From Alicyclobacillus sp. (GTDB lineage Bacteria > Bacillota > Bacilli > Alicyclobacillales > Alicyclobacillaceae): a DNA stretch of 64,000 nucleotides. This document shows positions 53,244 through 62,708 of the stretch, piece by piece (the first letter of the stretch is position 1; every line of letters begins with the position of its first letter). Where the stretch lies: the NCBI GenBank assembly GCA_023511295.1, contig JAIMBT010000023.1, positions 1-64,000 of the forward strand, read 5' to 3'. The translations under genes were made by a program, and so were the position numbers. The notes beneath the pieces were generated by a model. The model worked only from the letters and a program-made list of their open reading frames with translations. It was not told the origin of the DNA and searched no databases.

Positions 53244-54053
53244 TTATGTTCGAGCGGGTGCGATTCCGTTCTCGCGCATCCAGTCCACAATGACACCGAC
53301 CATTGCGCGTGAAGGATAACCGAGCAGAATGTTGACACGCCGATTGACTTCCTGTTGAAGCTCTGCTGCCTCTTCGACGTTTCGGGACACGCAGGCCTCG
53401 TACAGTCTGCATATAAGACCTGGGAATGCAGTTGCAAATCCAGAGACAAAACCGGCTCCACCCATCAATAGGTTATACAAACCAAGCCGCTCGTCGCCCA
53501 CCAGTACGCTACATGGATTGCTCTTCGCGAATTCGAGGTAGCTAATCAGTTGACTGACATCGCCGCTGCTATCCTTAATGCCAGCAATCGGTACGTGTTG
53601 CGCAGCCACCTGCAGAGATCCCAGTGTCCAACGATGATGCATACCACCTGGGATGTTGTACATGTAGTACTCAATCTCTGTTGGACTGTTGCTTAGGGTC
53701 TTATTCAACCAGGCGTACAACTCTTCCTCCGCGTATTTACCATAATAAGGTGCTGTAACGGCGACCCCGCGGACACCACAGGAGGCTGCGTGTGCAATCA
53801 GATCTCGAACGTCTTCGGACGCGTTTGCGGTCACTCCAATAATCAGTTGCCTTGGCAGGCAGACCCGACTGAGTCGTTCGACTTCGTTCATGCGTTGCTT
53901 CAGAGATTTATCAGGGCCTTGACCTGTTGTTCCCAAAGCCAGTGCACCTTGTACACCTTCCGTAAACAACCGTTCAAAGATGTCACGCAACGCCCCGTCA
54001 TCAGGCCCAAAATAGTCAAGATTCGGAAACGCAACCCAGACGCCTTTTACCAT
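53244..54053 (-). CDS. DapA/NanA-family aldolase or lyase
   Basis: 269 residues, shorter than the usual 290-300. The Schiff-base lysine is K160 (AGIKDSSGD) and the active-site tyrosine Y132 (YYMYNIPGG). The usual GTTGE is GTTGQ here (Q45), which sets it apart from dihydrodipicolinate synthase and sialic-acid lyase. The family also contains 2-keto-3-deoxy-sugar-acid aldolases and dehydratases, which fits a catabolic operon. GGAGGG precedes the ATG. It is the last intact gene of the LacI-controlled operon, 32 bases after the kinase. Substrate unknown. Confidence 0.8.
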   Translation of the reverse strand: MVKGVWVAFPNLDYFGPDDGALRDIFERLFTEGVQGALALGTTGQGPDKSLKQRMNEVERLSRVCLPRQLIIGVTANASEDVRDLIAHAASCGVRGVAVTAPYYGKYAEEELYAWLNKTLSNSPTEIEYYMYNIPGGMHHRWTLGSLQVAAQHVPIAGIKDSSGDVSQLISYLEFAKSNPCSVLVGDERLGLYNLLMGGAGFVSGFATAFPGLICRLYEACVSRNVEEAAELQQEVNRRVNILLGYPSRAMVGVIVDWMRENGIAPART

Positions 54054-54085
54054 CTTTGTCCCTCCATGCTGAGTCTGCTCAGCCT

Positions 54086-55750
54086 CTATTTTGCTTTTAC
54101 CAGCTCACGAATGGACCGAAGCTTGTGCATGACATTCGCTGGTGTGCTCAAGGAATCGTGCAACTCGCAGTACAGGGAGTACAGTTCGTTGTATGTACGA
54201 ACGGACTCGGGATTGGGATAATAGGACTCTGTCTCCACAGGGCGTAGGGCCTTAATCGCCTCGGGAACCGTGTCGTACCCGCCTGCGCCCTGCCCCGCCG
54301 CGACTGCGCCCAACATGGCGGCCCCCAAAGCGGTGACTTCATCCGCCTTTAGCACTGTGATGGCATATCCCGTCACGTCCGCATAAATCTGCATGAGCAA
54401 TCGGTTCTTCTTTGGCAACCCTCCACCTGCAACCAGTTCACGAATTTGTACGCCAGTTTTTGTAAACTGTTCAATAATCCGGCGGGTCCCGAATGCAGTT
54501 GCCTCAATCAACGCACGGTATAGTTCCGCAGGCTGCGTGCTGAGTGTCAGCCCAATCACGAGGCCGCTCAATTTTGCATCGGCCAGAATGGAACGGTTCC
54601 CATTCCACCAGTCCAATGCAACCAGGCCTGATTCCCCGGGGACTAGCGCACCGGCTTTACGCTCGAGGTAAGCATGGATAGATAGTCCTGCTTTCTGTGC
54701 TTCTCTGTGTACATGTGCTGGTACACAGTTATCCACGAACCAGGCAAAGATATCGCCTACGGCCGCCTGACCGGCCTCATAACCATAGTAACCAGGCAGA
54801 ATGCCATCCCGAACGACCCCGGTCATACCCTGAACCAAGTGCATTTCATTGGACAGAACCATGTGGCACGTTGATGTGCCCATGGCCATCACCATGGTTC
54901 CAGGTCCGGCGACGCCGCTTCCAGGCACAGCTGCGAAGGCGTCAATGATGGCCGTAGCAACGGGAATTCCCGGAATTAAGCCAATCTCGGCAGCTATTCC
55001 AGGCTGCAACACACCGGCTCTACTTCCAACAGGACCAATAGGGTCCCTGAGTTTCGTTGTCAAGACGTGTTCCAAGGAAGGATGCAGGGCTGCAAAGTAA
55101 TCTGGCGCTGGGCTAGCCTCTTCCACCCACATTCCCTTGAACCCCGCGCCGCTGACGTTTCGGACAAACTGCCCGGTAAGGACGAAAACTATCCAGTCCC
55201 CAGCCTCCATGAATCGGTCTGCCGCTGCATAGACCTCCGGATTTTCGCGGAGAATCTGCAATATTTTCGGAACCATCCATTCAGAGGAGACGGCGCCGCC
55301 GTATCGATGGAGGAACGACTCCCCACGGTCAGCGGCCAAATTCGTGACATCTTCTGCCTCTTTTTTGGCTGCGTGGTGCTTCCACAACTTCGGCCAACTG
55401 TGCGGGATCCGTTGAAACGCTGGCAGTAAACAGAGCGGGTTGCCATCCGCATCTACTGGCAACATGGTGCATGAGGTAAAGTCAATCCCAATGCCGATGA
55501 CGTCGGAGGCAGAAACGCCGCTTTGTCGAAGAACCTCTGGAATCGAGGACTTGAGAACCAGTACGTAGTCCTCTGGATGCTGCAATGCCCAATCATCCCC
55601 TAGGGCTTCCCCGCTTGGCAAGCGGTCATCGAGAACACCGTGCGGGTACGCCGTCACATGTACGCCTAGGAGCGCGCCCGTTGCTGTATCCACGAGGACA
55701 ACGCGTCCCGATTCCGTCCCGAAATCAATGCCAATTACGGCCTTCGCCAC
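54086..55750 (-). CDS. FGGY carbohydrate kinase, ribulokinase (AraB) type
   Basis: 554 residues, the length of AraB rather than of L-fuculokinase (about 480). The opening GIDFGTESGRVVLVDT and AYPHGVLDDRLPSG are AraB-like, as are the GIGIDFTSCTMLP and GGGLPKKNRLLMQIYADV segments of the FGGY fold. Ribulokinases phosphorylate L- or D-ribulose and some other ketoses at O5. GTG 55748-55750 follows GAGGAGGA. It lies 25 bases after L-fucose isomerase. No araA or araD is near, so the likely substrate is the ketose made by the isomerase: D-ribulose from D-arabinose, or L-fuculose from L-fucose. Confidence 0.85.
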   Translation of the reverse strand: MAKAVIGIDFGTESGRVVLVDTATGALLGVHVTAYPHGVLDDRLPSGEALGDDWALQHPEDYVLVLKSSIPEVLRQSGVSASDVIGIGIDFTSCTMLPVDADGNPLCLLPAFQRIPHSWPKLWKHHAAKKEAEDVTNLAADRGESFLHRYGGAVSSEWMVPKILQILRENPEVYAAADRFMEAGDWIVFVLTGQFVRNVSGAGFKGMWVEEASPAPDYFAALHPSLEHVLTTKLRDPIGPVGSRAGVLQPGIAAEIGLIPGIPVATAIIDAFAAVPGSGVAGPGTMVMAMGTSTCHMVLSNEMHLVQGMTGVVRDGILPGYYGYEAGQAAVGDIFAWFVDNCVPAHVHREAQKAGLSIHAYLERKAGALVPGESGLVALDWWNGNRSILADAKLSGLVIGLTLSTQPAELYRALIEATAFGTRRIIEQFTKTGVQIRELVAGGGLPKKNRLLMQIYADVTGYAITVLKADEVTALGAAMLGAVAAGQGAGGYDTVPEAIKALRPVETESYYPNPESVRTYNELYSLYCELHDSLSTPANVMHKLRSIRELVKAK

Positions 55751-55775
55751 TGGACATCCTCCTCACTCATGGGAA

Positions 55776-57563
55776 TCAACAGTATATCGGGCCGTACGCC
55801 TGGCATGCACGATAGTCTGCAGATTCCAGATCTGCCGTGCCAAATTGGTTCCACGCAGACGGACGAAACACGGAAGTATCCGGCACGTTGTGCATGCAGA
55901 CCGGAATCCGGAGCATGGACGCCAGGGTGATGAGGTCAGCACCAATGTGGCCATAGCTGACAGCGCAATGGTTGGAACCCCAGTGATTCATAACGGAGTA
56001 CACATCGCGGAATGCACCCCGCCCAGTCAATCGTGGCACAAACCACGTGGCCGGCCAGGTTGGATTGGTCCGCGCATCTAACACGGAATGAATGTCATCA
56101 GGTAGTTCCACCGTGTACCCTTCTGCCAGTTGAAGCACTGGGCCCAAACCCTTAACAACGTTGATGCGAGCCATGGTAACTGGCATTCCGGCGCGGCTCA
56201 CATAGCGGGACGAAAATCCACCGCCGCGGAAAAAGTCTACCGCCGGGCACCAGGTCGTGGCTTCCAAACAAGCATGCGCGTCTTCTTCTGTAATCTCCCA
56301 CCACGGTTTCATGACAGGCTTCCCGTCCAAGGTCTGGCGGCCGCTACCGTCCAGGGTGGCTGCCCCGGAGTTCGTCAGATGAATCACGCCGCCTTCCGCC
56401 AGTCCAGTGAGTTTTTTACCAGTCACGCGCTGCACCGCGTCTGGGCTCCAATACGTTCGTACATCTGCGAATATTTGTGCGCGATTCGTCAGAAGATGTC
56501 CAAACAACATCGTGGCCGCGTTCAAGGAATCATTTTCTGTGGCGAACACGAACGGAGCCCGAGCACCGTTCCAATCAAAGGAGGTAGTCAGTATTGCCTC
56601 CGTAAAGTCACCGTTAGGCAGGTGGTCCGTCCATGCTCGCTGCCCCTGAAATCCACCGGCGATGGCATTGTGGCCCAATGCTTCTTCTCCGTATCCTATA
56701 TCTGCGAGGCGTGGGTTGCCGACCATCAAGTCACGCATAATCAGGGTCATCTTGACGACCGTTTTCCAATCTTCATCCTTCTGTGAACGAGTCCGTTGCA
56801 GTTCGGGAGGGTTCACATCTACGCCCTCCGGACAGTTCTTACGGACCCACGCTAGTGCGCGTTGGTACTCGCCTTCGTCGTAAATCTTTTTGTCCATCCG
56901 GCGCACAATCTCTGTCATGTCTACATATTCACACCGCATACCCAGGTAGGATTGAAAGAAGTCTTCTTGCGGAATGCATCCGGCAATGCCCATGGAAACA
57001 GTGCCAATCGACAAGTACGATTTTTGTCGCATCAGAGCGACCGCGATAGCCGAACGGCCAAACCGCAACAACTTCTCTTGCACGTCAGGTTCAATCGACT
57101 CGTCGCCCATGTCCTGTACGTTGTGGCCGTAAATGGTGTACACAGGCAACCCCTTTTGGTTATGTGCAGCCTGAACCGCTGCCAAGTATACGGCACCGGG
57201 TCGCTCTGTTCCATTAAATCCCCAGACTGCTTTCGGCATGAGCGGATCCTGGTCCATGGTTTCCGTTGGATAACACCACGAAGGTGTCACTGTCAACGTC
57301 GCTCCAACTCCGCACAGTGCAAACTTCCGGCTGGCAGCCGTCGCTTCTGCGACGCCGCCAATGCACGTGTCGGCAATCACGGTTTGCACCGGGTCACCAT
57401 TTGGATACCTCAGTTTCTCGGATAAAAAAGCAGCAGCCGCTTTTGCCATATTCATCGTGACGTCTTCGAGCGATTCACGAATTCCGCCGCGTCGGCCATC
57501 TACAACAGGACGAATCCCGATTTTCGGATACTCGGACCTGGAATTCATTGTATTCGTTGACAT
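55776..57563 (-). CDS. fucI: L-fucose isomerase (also D-arabinose isomerase)
   Basis: 595 residues, full length. It converts L-fucose to L-fuculose, and members of the family also convert D-arabinose to D-ribulose, using manganese. Family segments are [35 protein letters not shown], the metal region [10 protein letters not shown] and [24 protein letters not shown] precedes the ATG. It is 33 bases after the frameshifted SDR gene and 25 before the kinase gene. No L-fuculose-phosphate aldolase is found in the window. Confidence 0.93.
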   Translation of the reverse strand: MSTNTMNSRSEYPKIGIRPVVDGRRGGIRESLEDVTMNMAKAAAAFLSEKLRYPNGDPVQTVIADTCIGGVAEATAASRKFALCGVGATLTVTPSWCYPTETMDQDPLMPKAVWGFNGTERPGAVYLAAVQAAHNQKGLPVYTIYGHNVQDMGDESIEPDVQEKLLRFGRSAIAVALMRQKSYLSIGTVSMGIAGCIPQEDFFQSYLGMRCEYVDMTEIVRRMDKKIYDEGEYQRALAWVRKNCPEGVDVNPPELQRTRSQKDEDWKTVVKMTLIMRDLMVGNPRLADIGYGEEALGHNAIAGGFQGQRAWTDHLPNGDFTEAILTTSFDWNGARAPFVFATENDSLNAATMLFGHLLTNRAQIFADVRTYWSPDAVQRVTGKKLTGLAEGGVIHLTNSGAATLDGSGRQTLDGKPVMKPWWEITEEDAHACLEATTWCPAVDFFRGGGFSSRYVSRAGMPVTMARINVVKGLGPVLQLAEGYTVELPDDIHSVLDARTNPTWPATWFVPRLTGRGAFRDVYSVMNHWGSNHCAVSYGHIGADLITLASMLRIPVCMHNVPDTSVFRPSAWNQFGTADLESADYRACQAYGPIYC

Positions 57564-57596
57564 GTTGTCACTCCCCCATACAGCATGTATCCATGG

Positions 57597-58372
57597 TTAC
57601 TGTATAGCCCCGCCGAAGGGCGGGAAGATTCCGGCTGCTTTTCCCCCATCTACAGGAATGGCGGCGCCGGTGATGTATGATGCGTGCTTGGAAAGCAAGA
57701 AGCAAGCGACGTTCGCCACCTCGTCGGCAGTAGCAGCTCTTCCGAGCGGAATTCGTCGAATGACCGACGGGTCGCTGTCGAGTTGTCGGGTCTGCACTGG
57801 TCCGGGACAAATGCAATTGATCCGAACTCCGTATTCTGCCGCCGTCAACGAAGCAGACTTCACCAGCGCAATGAGCGCCGCCTTTGAGGCGCAGTACATT
57901 GGGTCCTCCGGATGGGCTACAAGTCCTTTTACGGAGGCATTGAACAGGAATGCGCCTCTCTTTCGTTGCAACATGGGCGGAAGCAAGCCTCGCAACAAAA
58001 CGAACGCGCTCCGTACATTCAACTGAAACGTCTCATCGAACGCAGCTTCAGGAAGGTCCGTCAGCAGGCCCACACGGTTTGCTCCCGCGCTGTGGAACAC
58101 GCCGTCTGGAACTCCGTAACTTTCCATATGCTGTAGAAGTGCATCACCGAAAGCTCCCGCATCTCTGACATCTATGGACATAAAGGTATGCGCGCCGGTT
58201 GACACCCTAGGAAGTTCCTGCAATACCCTCTGGGTTTTCTCAGCATCTTTTCCGCGTGCCATGAGATGAACGCGTGCACCGGAGGAAGCAGCCAATTGGG
58301 CGACTTCGAAGCCAATACCTGAGGTTCCCCAATGACTAGGATGCTGCGGTTGGCAAAGGAAAAATGGTACAT
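57597..58372 (-). pseudogene. Short-chain dehydrogenase/reductase, frameshifted in the NAD(P)-binding motif
   Basis: The start ATG (58370-58372) has a perfect AGGAGG and encodes MYHFSFANRSILVIG. The frame is then lost within a CCCC run (58327-58330, GGGG on the coding strand). One extra G would restore VIGGTSGIGFEVAQ, the SDR cofactor motif. After that the sequence is intact to the stop: ICPGPV, the catalytic Tyr-Lys in YCASKAA, and NASVKG for the Ser region. With the base restored it would be 258 residues. Either the gene is recently broken, or slippage or a sequencing error is involved. It lies between a permease and fucI, so a sugar dehydrogenase role is plausible. Confidence 0.8.
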
Positions 58373-58448
58373 GATTACATCCTCCTGTTGCGTTGTAAAG
58401 CATGGATTGAACTGCGGTCTCCAGTACGGCGCGCAACGTCCTATGCCC

Positions 58449-59276
58449 TTATCCCTTGACGCTGCCTGCCATGAGTCCACCGACAAACCATTTCTGGAGC
58501 GCTACATAGACAACCATCGGAACAATGGAGATGACAGTCAAAATCGCGAACAATGCCCCAGGGTCGGTCATATAGGGCCCTTGAAATTCAAGCGGCAACA
58601 GCGGCACAGTTTTCATGAAATTATCAGTCATTACCACTAATGATAGAAAGAATTCGTTCCAAGAGTAAAGGAACTGCCAGATTGCCACTACTAGGAGAGA
58701 GGGCACTACGGTCGGTAGAACGACTCTCCAGAGCACGCCAATCGATGTCGCGCCATCCAGAACCGCTGCTTCTTCCAGTTCGCGCGGAAAATTGTCCATG
58801 GCGCCTTTCAGGACGAGCATTCCAAACGGTGTGCCAATGGCAGTAAATGGCCCTATCAACCCAAAGTAATTGTTCAACAAATTCATGTCTTTGAGTGAGA
58901 CGGTGAGCGGGACAATCAATGCGGCCAAGGGCACCATCATGCCTGCAATTAGCAAGTAGAACACGAACGCGTGTCCGCGGATTTTAATCCTTGATAGACC
59001 AAACGACGCCAAGATGACCACCGTTAACGTTAGTAAAACGGTAAGAATGGAAACAATGGCGCTGTTCAGGAAGAACTTCATAAACCCGGGGTTGTTGAAC
59101 ACTGTGCGGTAATTGTCGAGAATCGGGTGTTGCGCGAGCAAGACAGGTTGGAAGCTCTGCACCGGGTCTCGCAATGACAGGTCAATCATGTAGACCGTTG
59201 GCAAGACGCTGAACAGCGTCAGCACAATCAGCACGACGTACGCCAGTGTTCTGCCCGAGATGGATGTACGTCTCAT
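58449..59276 (-). CDS. Sugar ABC transporter permease, MalG type, third transporter
   Basis: 275 residues, six membrane helices, and the coupling loop RELEEAAVLDGATSIGVLW. Its start overlaps the preceding permease by four bases. The downstream SDR and isomerase suggest an oligosaccharide or sugar containing fucose or a related deoxy or pentose unit as cargo. Confidence 0.87.
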   Translation of the reverse strand: MRRTSISGRTLAYVVLIVLTLFSVLPTVYMIDLSLRDPVQSFQPVLLAQHPILDNYRTVFNNPGFMKFFLNSAIVSILTVLLTLTVVILASFGLSRIKIRGHAFVFYLLIAGMMVPLAALIVPLTVSLKDMNLLNNYFGLIGPFTAIGTPFGMLVLKGAMDNFPRELEEAAVLDGATSIGVLWRVVLPTVVPSLLVVAIWQFLYSWNEFFLSLVVMTDNFMKTVPLLPLEFQGPYMTDPGALFAILTVISIVPMVVYVALQKWFVGGLMAGSVKG

Positions 59277-60157
59277 GATTTGGCCCCCCCTATAGAGAAA
59301 TCTCCACGCGTTGCCAGCAACTGAAGGCCAGCTAGCAGCAGTGCAAGAAGCAGCAGGATGACAGAGATGGCAGACGCGAAGGGCATCTGGTTCTCCACAA
59401 ATCCTTTTTGAAAGATGTATGTAGCTAGGACCTGCGTTGTATTCGCCGGTCCGCCCTCAGTCATGAGATAGATGAGCGGGAACTGCTGCAACGCCTGTAT
59501 GCTCCCGAGAACCAACAGCGACCAGTGGGTAGAGCGCAACATGGGCCACACCACATGGCGGATTCGCTTCCATCCAAACGCACCGTCTACATCCGCCGCG
59601 GCAAGCACTTCAGTATCCAGTGAAGCAATGCCAACGGAGTACATTAACACGTAGAACCCTAACCATTGCCAAATGTTGACCATTTGTACGGCATACGTTG
59701 CCAGATGAGGATCGCCAAGCAGCGTTGGAAATTTGTCCGATATGCCGAGGGACTGAAACACCCCGTATAGGAGCCCGTACTGTGGTGCGTAGATGTTGCC
59801 GAACACAATGGCGCTGACTGTGGGCGTCACGGCCATCGGTAGAAACAAGACAGTTCGCAACACAACGCGGAACCGCCGTGCATAATTTTCCAGCACAAAC
59901 GCCAGAATGAAGCCGAACAACATTTGTATCAACGTTGTGACGATAACCCAAAGGATGGAGTTTCGAAAGGCCAGGCAGAAAACCGGATCGTGAAGCAATT
60001 CGCTGAAGTTCCCAAAGCTGATTCCCTGTCCTGTCCGGAGACTGTTGATAACGTTGTATACCACCGGATACAGCAAAAACAGCAGGGAAAAGGCCAACGC
60101 CGGTACTACATACAGCCAGCCGAGGATTCTTGACGATTTCCCGAACGGAGTTTGCAT
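59273..60157 (-). CDS. Sugar ABC transporter permease, MalF type, third transporter
   Basis: 294 residues with six to seven helices (ILGWLYVVPALAFSLLFLLY opens the first). The coupling loop reads TEVLAAADVDGAFGWKRI. I chose the ATG at 60155-60157, with GGTGGTG eight bases upstream, over one 21 codons earlier. It lies 81 bases after the binding-protein gene. Confidence 0.86.
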   Translation of the reverse strand: MQTPFGKSSRILGWLYVVPALAFSLLFLLYPVVYNVINSLRTGQGISFGNFSELLHDPVFCLAFRNSILWVIVTTLIQMLFGFILAFVLENYARRFRVVLRTVLFLPMAVTPTVSAIVFGNIYAPQYGLLYGVFQSLGISDKFPTLLGDPHLATYAVQMVNIWQWLGFYVLMYSVGIASLDTEVLAAADVDGAFGWKRIRHVVWPMLRSTHWSLLVLGSIQALQQFPLIYLMTEGGPANTTQVLATYIFQKGFVENQMPFASAISVILLLLALLLAGLQLLATRGDFSIGGAKS

Positions 60158-60238
60158 ATCGATAGCACCACCAGTTGGAGTGGGCTCCCCGATGGGAGCC
60201 CGTACTCCGGAGAGTTTCAAACTGGAATGTCTGATTCC

Positions 60239-61570
60239 TTACTTTTGTGCCACAGCCTGGACATTCGTCATGGCTTGCTCAGGGGTCTCCCTACCGACCG
60301 CAATGGCTTGCAGGTTGCTGTCGAGCGCCTGCTCTACCGACGGGTTGCCAATATCGTGGTTATACGCTTTATCAACTTCACTGAGGTAGTTTTGATAGAT
60401 GGTTTGAATGCTGTCACTGTATTTGGTCTGTGGTTGGAATCCCTTGAAGGCGGGCAAGTCATTGAGGTCATTGACCATGATTTGCTCACCGACACCGCTG
60501 ATTAATTCCTTCAGCACCGTCTCGCTGGCCTGCTGAACAGCGGGGTCTTTCGCGGCATTCTTAGTCAGACCCCAACCAAAGTCAATGCCGCCCATCGGAG
60601 GCGTTGGATTGCCTCCCGGGGTCACTGCCGGGAAGAAGAAGGTTCCGTAGTCGCTCATGGTTTTGAGGCCTTGCGGAGACGTGTCCAGTGCAGCCTCCTG
60701 CAGCCACCAAGATCCAAGGGAAATCATGCCGACTCGTCCAGCGGCGAACAGGTTTGCACCGGTTGGATACTGCTGGTCGCCGGTTGCCCCATCCTGAAAC
60801 ACTTTGTTGTCAAACAGTCGCTTCCACACTTGAGCCGCCTGAATCATTCCCGGTTGCGTCCAGGTAGCTTTACCAACTTGCGCGTCTTGCAAACCTTGCA
60901 AGTCGGTTTGTGCGGCAATCTGTTCGAAGAGCCACGTATCAAAGTTGGTCTGAGCAGCCCCTTGATAGAACGGAATGTATCCAGCAGCTTTAATCTTTTG
61001 TGCGTCCCGAATCATCTCATCGACCGTTTTCGGCGGCGTCAGGTCCAACTGACTGAAGATCTTCTTGTTGTACCACAGGTTAATGACCTCTGTTTCCTGT
61101 GGCAGCATGTAGAAGTGAGTATCGCCAGCAGGATTGCCCAGCGTTGCCTGCTTGATGGCCGAAGCCGGAAAGTTGGATTGCCAGTTTACACCCCACAGTT
61201 GCTGTGCAATCGGATCTAACGGTTGCAAATCTTCTCGATATTGTTGCGTTTGCGAACCAGGCGGCAAGCCAATGATGTCGGGTAAAGATCCTGATGCTGC
61301 AGCTGCCTGTAGTGCCGTATTGTAATCTGCATGTGGCTCAATGCTGGTTTGAATGTTGATGTTCGGATACTTCCGTTCAATAGCCGCCACAATCTTCTTC
61401 ATCGTAGAATCAACGGGCGTCCAGGACCACAAAGTGACAGTTACCTGTTTTCCGCTACTGCCAGTGCTGGTGCTGGTGTTGTTGCTCCCGCTGGTGGAAC
61501 CGCACCCCGCGACACCTGCCACCGTTGCAATACACACGGCAATACAAATTCCAGTTTTTGGCCTATTCAT
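60239..61570 (-). CDS. Extracellular solute-binding lipoprotein, third sugar ABC transporter
   Basis: 443 residues. The lipobox VAGC gives lipidated C23, followed by a Ser/Thr/Asn linker. The fold is CUT1-type (VTVTLWSWTPVDSTMKKI at the start; AAGRVGMISLGSWW in the middle). GGGGAGG lies before the ATG at 61568-61570; the frame upstream has no ribosome site. It follows the sialidase-like gene by 108 bases. As in the other two systems no ATPase gene accompanies it. Confidence 0.87.
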   Translation of the reverse strand: MNRPKTGICIAVCIATVAGVAGCGSTSGSNNTSTSTGSSGKQVTVTLWSWTPVDSTMKKIVAAIERKYPNINIQTSIEPHADYNTALQAAAASGSLPDIIGLPPGSQTQQYREDLQPLDPIAQQLWGVNWQSNFPASAIKQATLGNPAGDTHFYMLPQETEVINLWYNKKIFSQLDLTPPKTVDEMIRDAQKIKAAGYIPFYQGAAQTNFDTWLFEQIAAQTDLQGLQDAQVGKATWTQPGMIQAAQVWKRLFDNKVFQDGATGDQQYPTGANLFAAGRVGMISLGSWWLQEAALDTSPQGLKTMSDYGTFFFPAVTPGGNPTPPMGGIDFGWGLTKNAAKDPAVQQASETVLKELISGVGEQIMVNDLNDLPAFKGFQPQTKYSDSIQTIYQNYLSEVDKAYNHDIGNPSVEQALDSNLQAIAVGRETPEQAMTNVQAVAQK

Positions 61571-61678
61571 TTCTGCAAACCTCCCCAATTCACTTGTGCA
61601 AAGACTTGCAACACAGTCAAACCCCTCATTCTCGTTGCCACAGAAGTCTCGACGACACCGCACCTCTTGAGAAGGTGC

Positions 61679-62659
61679 TCACCCCCCTCTCAGTGTGTTT
61701 AACCAACTCGGAACATCGATGTAGAGATATCGAATGAAGACGCGATCCTCCGTAAATACGAGGTGTGCGCCCCCGTCGCTAGCTGGAATCATGGTTGGGT
61801 AGGAATATTCTCCATCCCCTTTATAGACCGTGGTACGTCCGCTCCAGGTTTGGCCGCCGTCCCAGGACACACTGAGCGTCAACAATCCCCGCCCCATCGT
61901 GGTCGGATTATGAATCATCATGTGGCCGTCGCGACCCTCAAAATGGATAGCGATGACATCAATACTGGAGTTCGGGTTGGGCTCGGCCAACGGCTGCGAA
62001 GCCGTCCAACTGCGCCCGCCATTGGTCGACGTCGAGCGATAGATGCGTCCACGGTTCGTTCTGGACAGCATCAGCACACGTCCATCGGGCAGCGGTGCCA
62101 ACGACGGCTGAATTGCGACTCCGCGCGCCGTCGTGTCACCAATGATGCCCCACGTGCGTCCGTTATCTACAGACCGAAGCACCAGAGGAGCCCACATTGT
62201 TTCACTGTATATTGGGAATAAGAGTGTGCCATCCGACAGAGTGAGGAGTGGCGTCCTCGGCATCAGTCCCTTTTCCTCAAGCAATAGTTTGGGCGAACTC
62301 CATGTCGTTCCGCCATCCGCCGAAGTAACGACGGCCAACCGCGACTCTGTCCACCAGTTTCCGTACAAAATCACAAAATACAGATGCAGCAAGGCATCCC
62401 GTTCGTTATACCAAAGCACAGGATTGCCCACAGGCAGTCCAGGCAGGTCAATAATGACTCGCGGCGTGCTCCATTCCCCAGCCGCACTGCGAGAGGATGC
62501 GTACAAGACGGTATCTGCCGAACCCTCGTAAGATCCCGAATACCATACGCAGTACAGAGTTCCGCCCGGCAATTCAGCCAGTGTCGCGGAATGAGATGCC
62601 GGAGGCGACAATGTTTCAGCATACAATCGTGAAGGAACCGGAATTGAGTACTTCCTCAT
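61679..62659 (-). CDS. BNR-repeat sialidase-like protein, cytoplasmic
   Basis: 326 residues with no signal peptide. Four Asp-box repeats of a beta-propeller are visible: SADGGTTW (113-120), SVDNGRTW (163-170), STNGGRSW (211-218) and SWDGGQTW (265-272). The family includes exo-alpha-sialidases, but several BNR proteins of this size hydrolyse or cleave other acidic or deoxy sugars. I could not place the sialidase Arg triad with confidence. GAGGAGG precedes the ATG. It is the first gene after the operator and leads the transporter operon, so it probably acts on imported oligosaccharides. Confidence 0.75.
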   Translation of the reverse strand: MRKYSIPVPSRLYAETLSPPASHSATLAELPGGTLYCVWYSGSYEGSADTVLYASSRSAAGEWSTPRVIIDLPGLPVGNPVLWYNERDALLHLYFVILYGNWWTESRLAVVTSADGGTTWSSPKLLLEEKGLMPRTPLLTLSDGTLLFPIYSETMWAPLVLRSVDNGRTWGIIGDTTARGVAIQPSLAPLPDGRVLMLSRTNRGRIYRSTSTNGGRSWTASQPLAEPNPNSSIDVIAIHFEGRDGHMMIHNPTTMGRGLLTLSVSWDGGQTWSGRTTVYKGDGEYSYPTMIPASDGGAHLVFTEDRVFIRYLYIDVPSWLNTLRGG

Positions 62660-62676
62660 CTAGCAGCCTCCTCTTG

Positions 62677-62690
62677 TGATAACGATTACA
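62677..62690. promoter_or_regulatory. LacI operator before the sialidase-transporter operon
   Basis: TGATAACGATTACA. It shares AACGATTACA with the operator before the LacI gene itself. It lies 18 bases before the sialidase-like gene and just after a TAAAAT -10-like box (62690-62695, minus strand), a typical repressor position. Confidence 0.6.
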
Positions 62691-62708
62691 TTTTAATGTT
62701 AGAAATTT

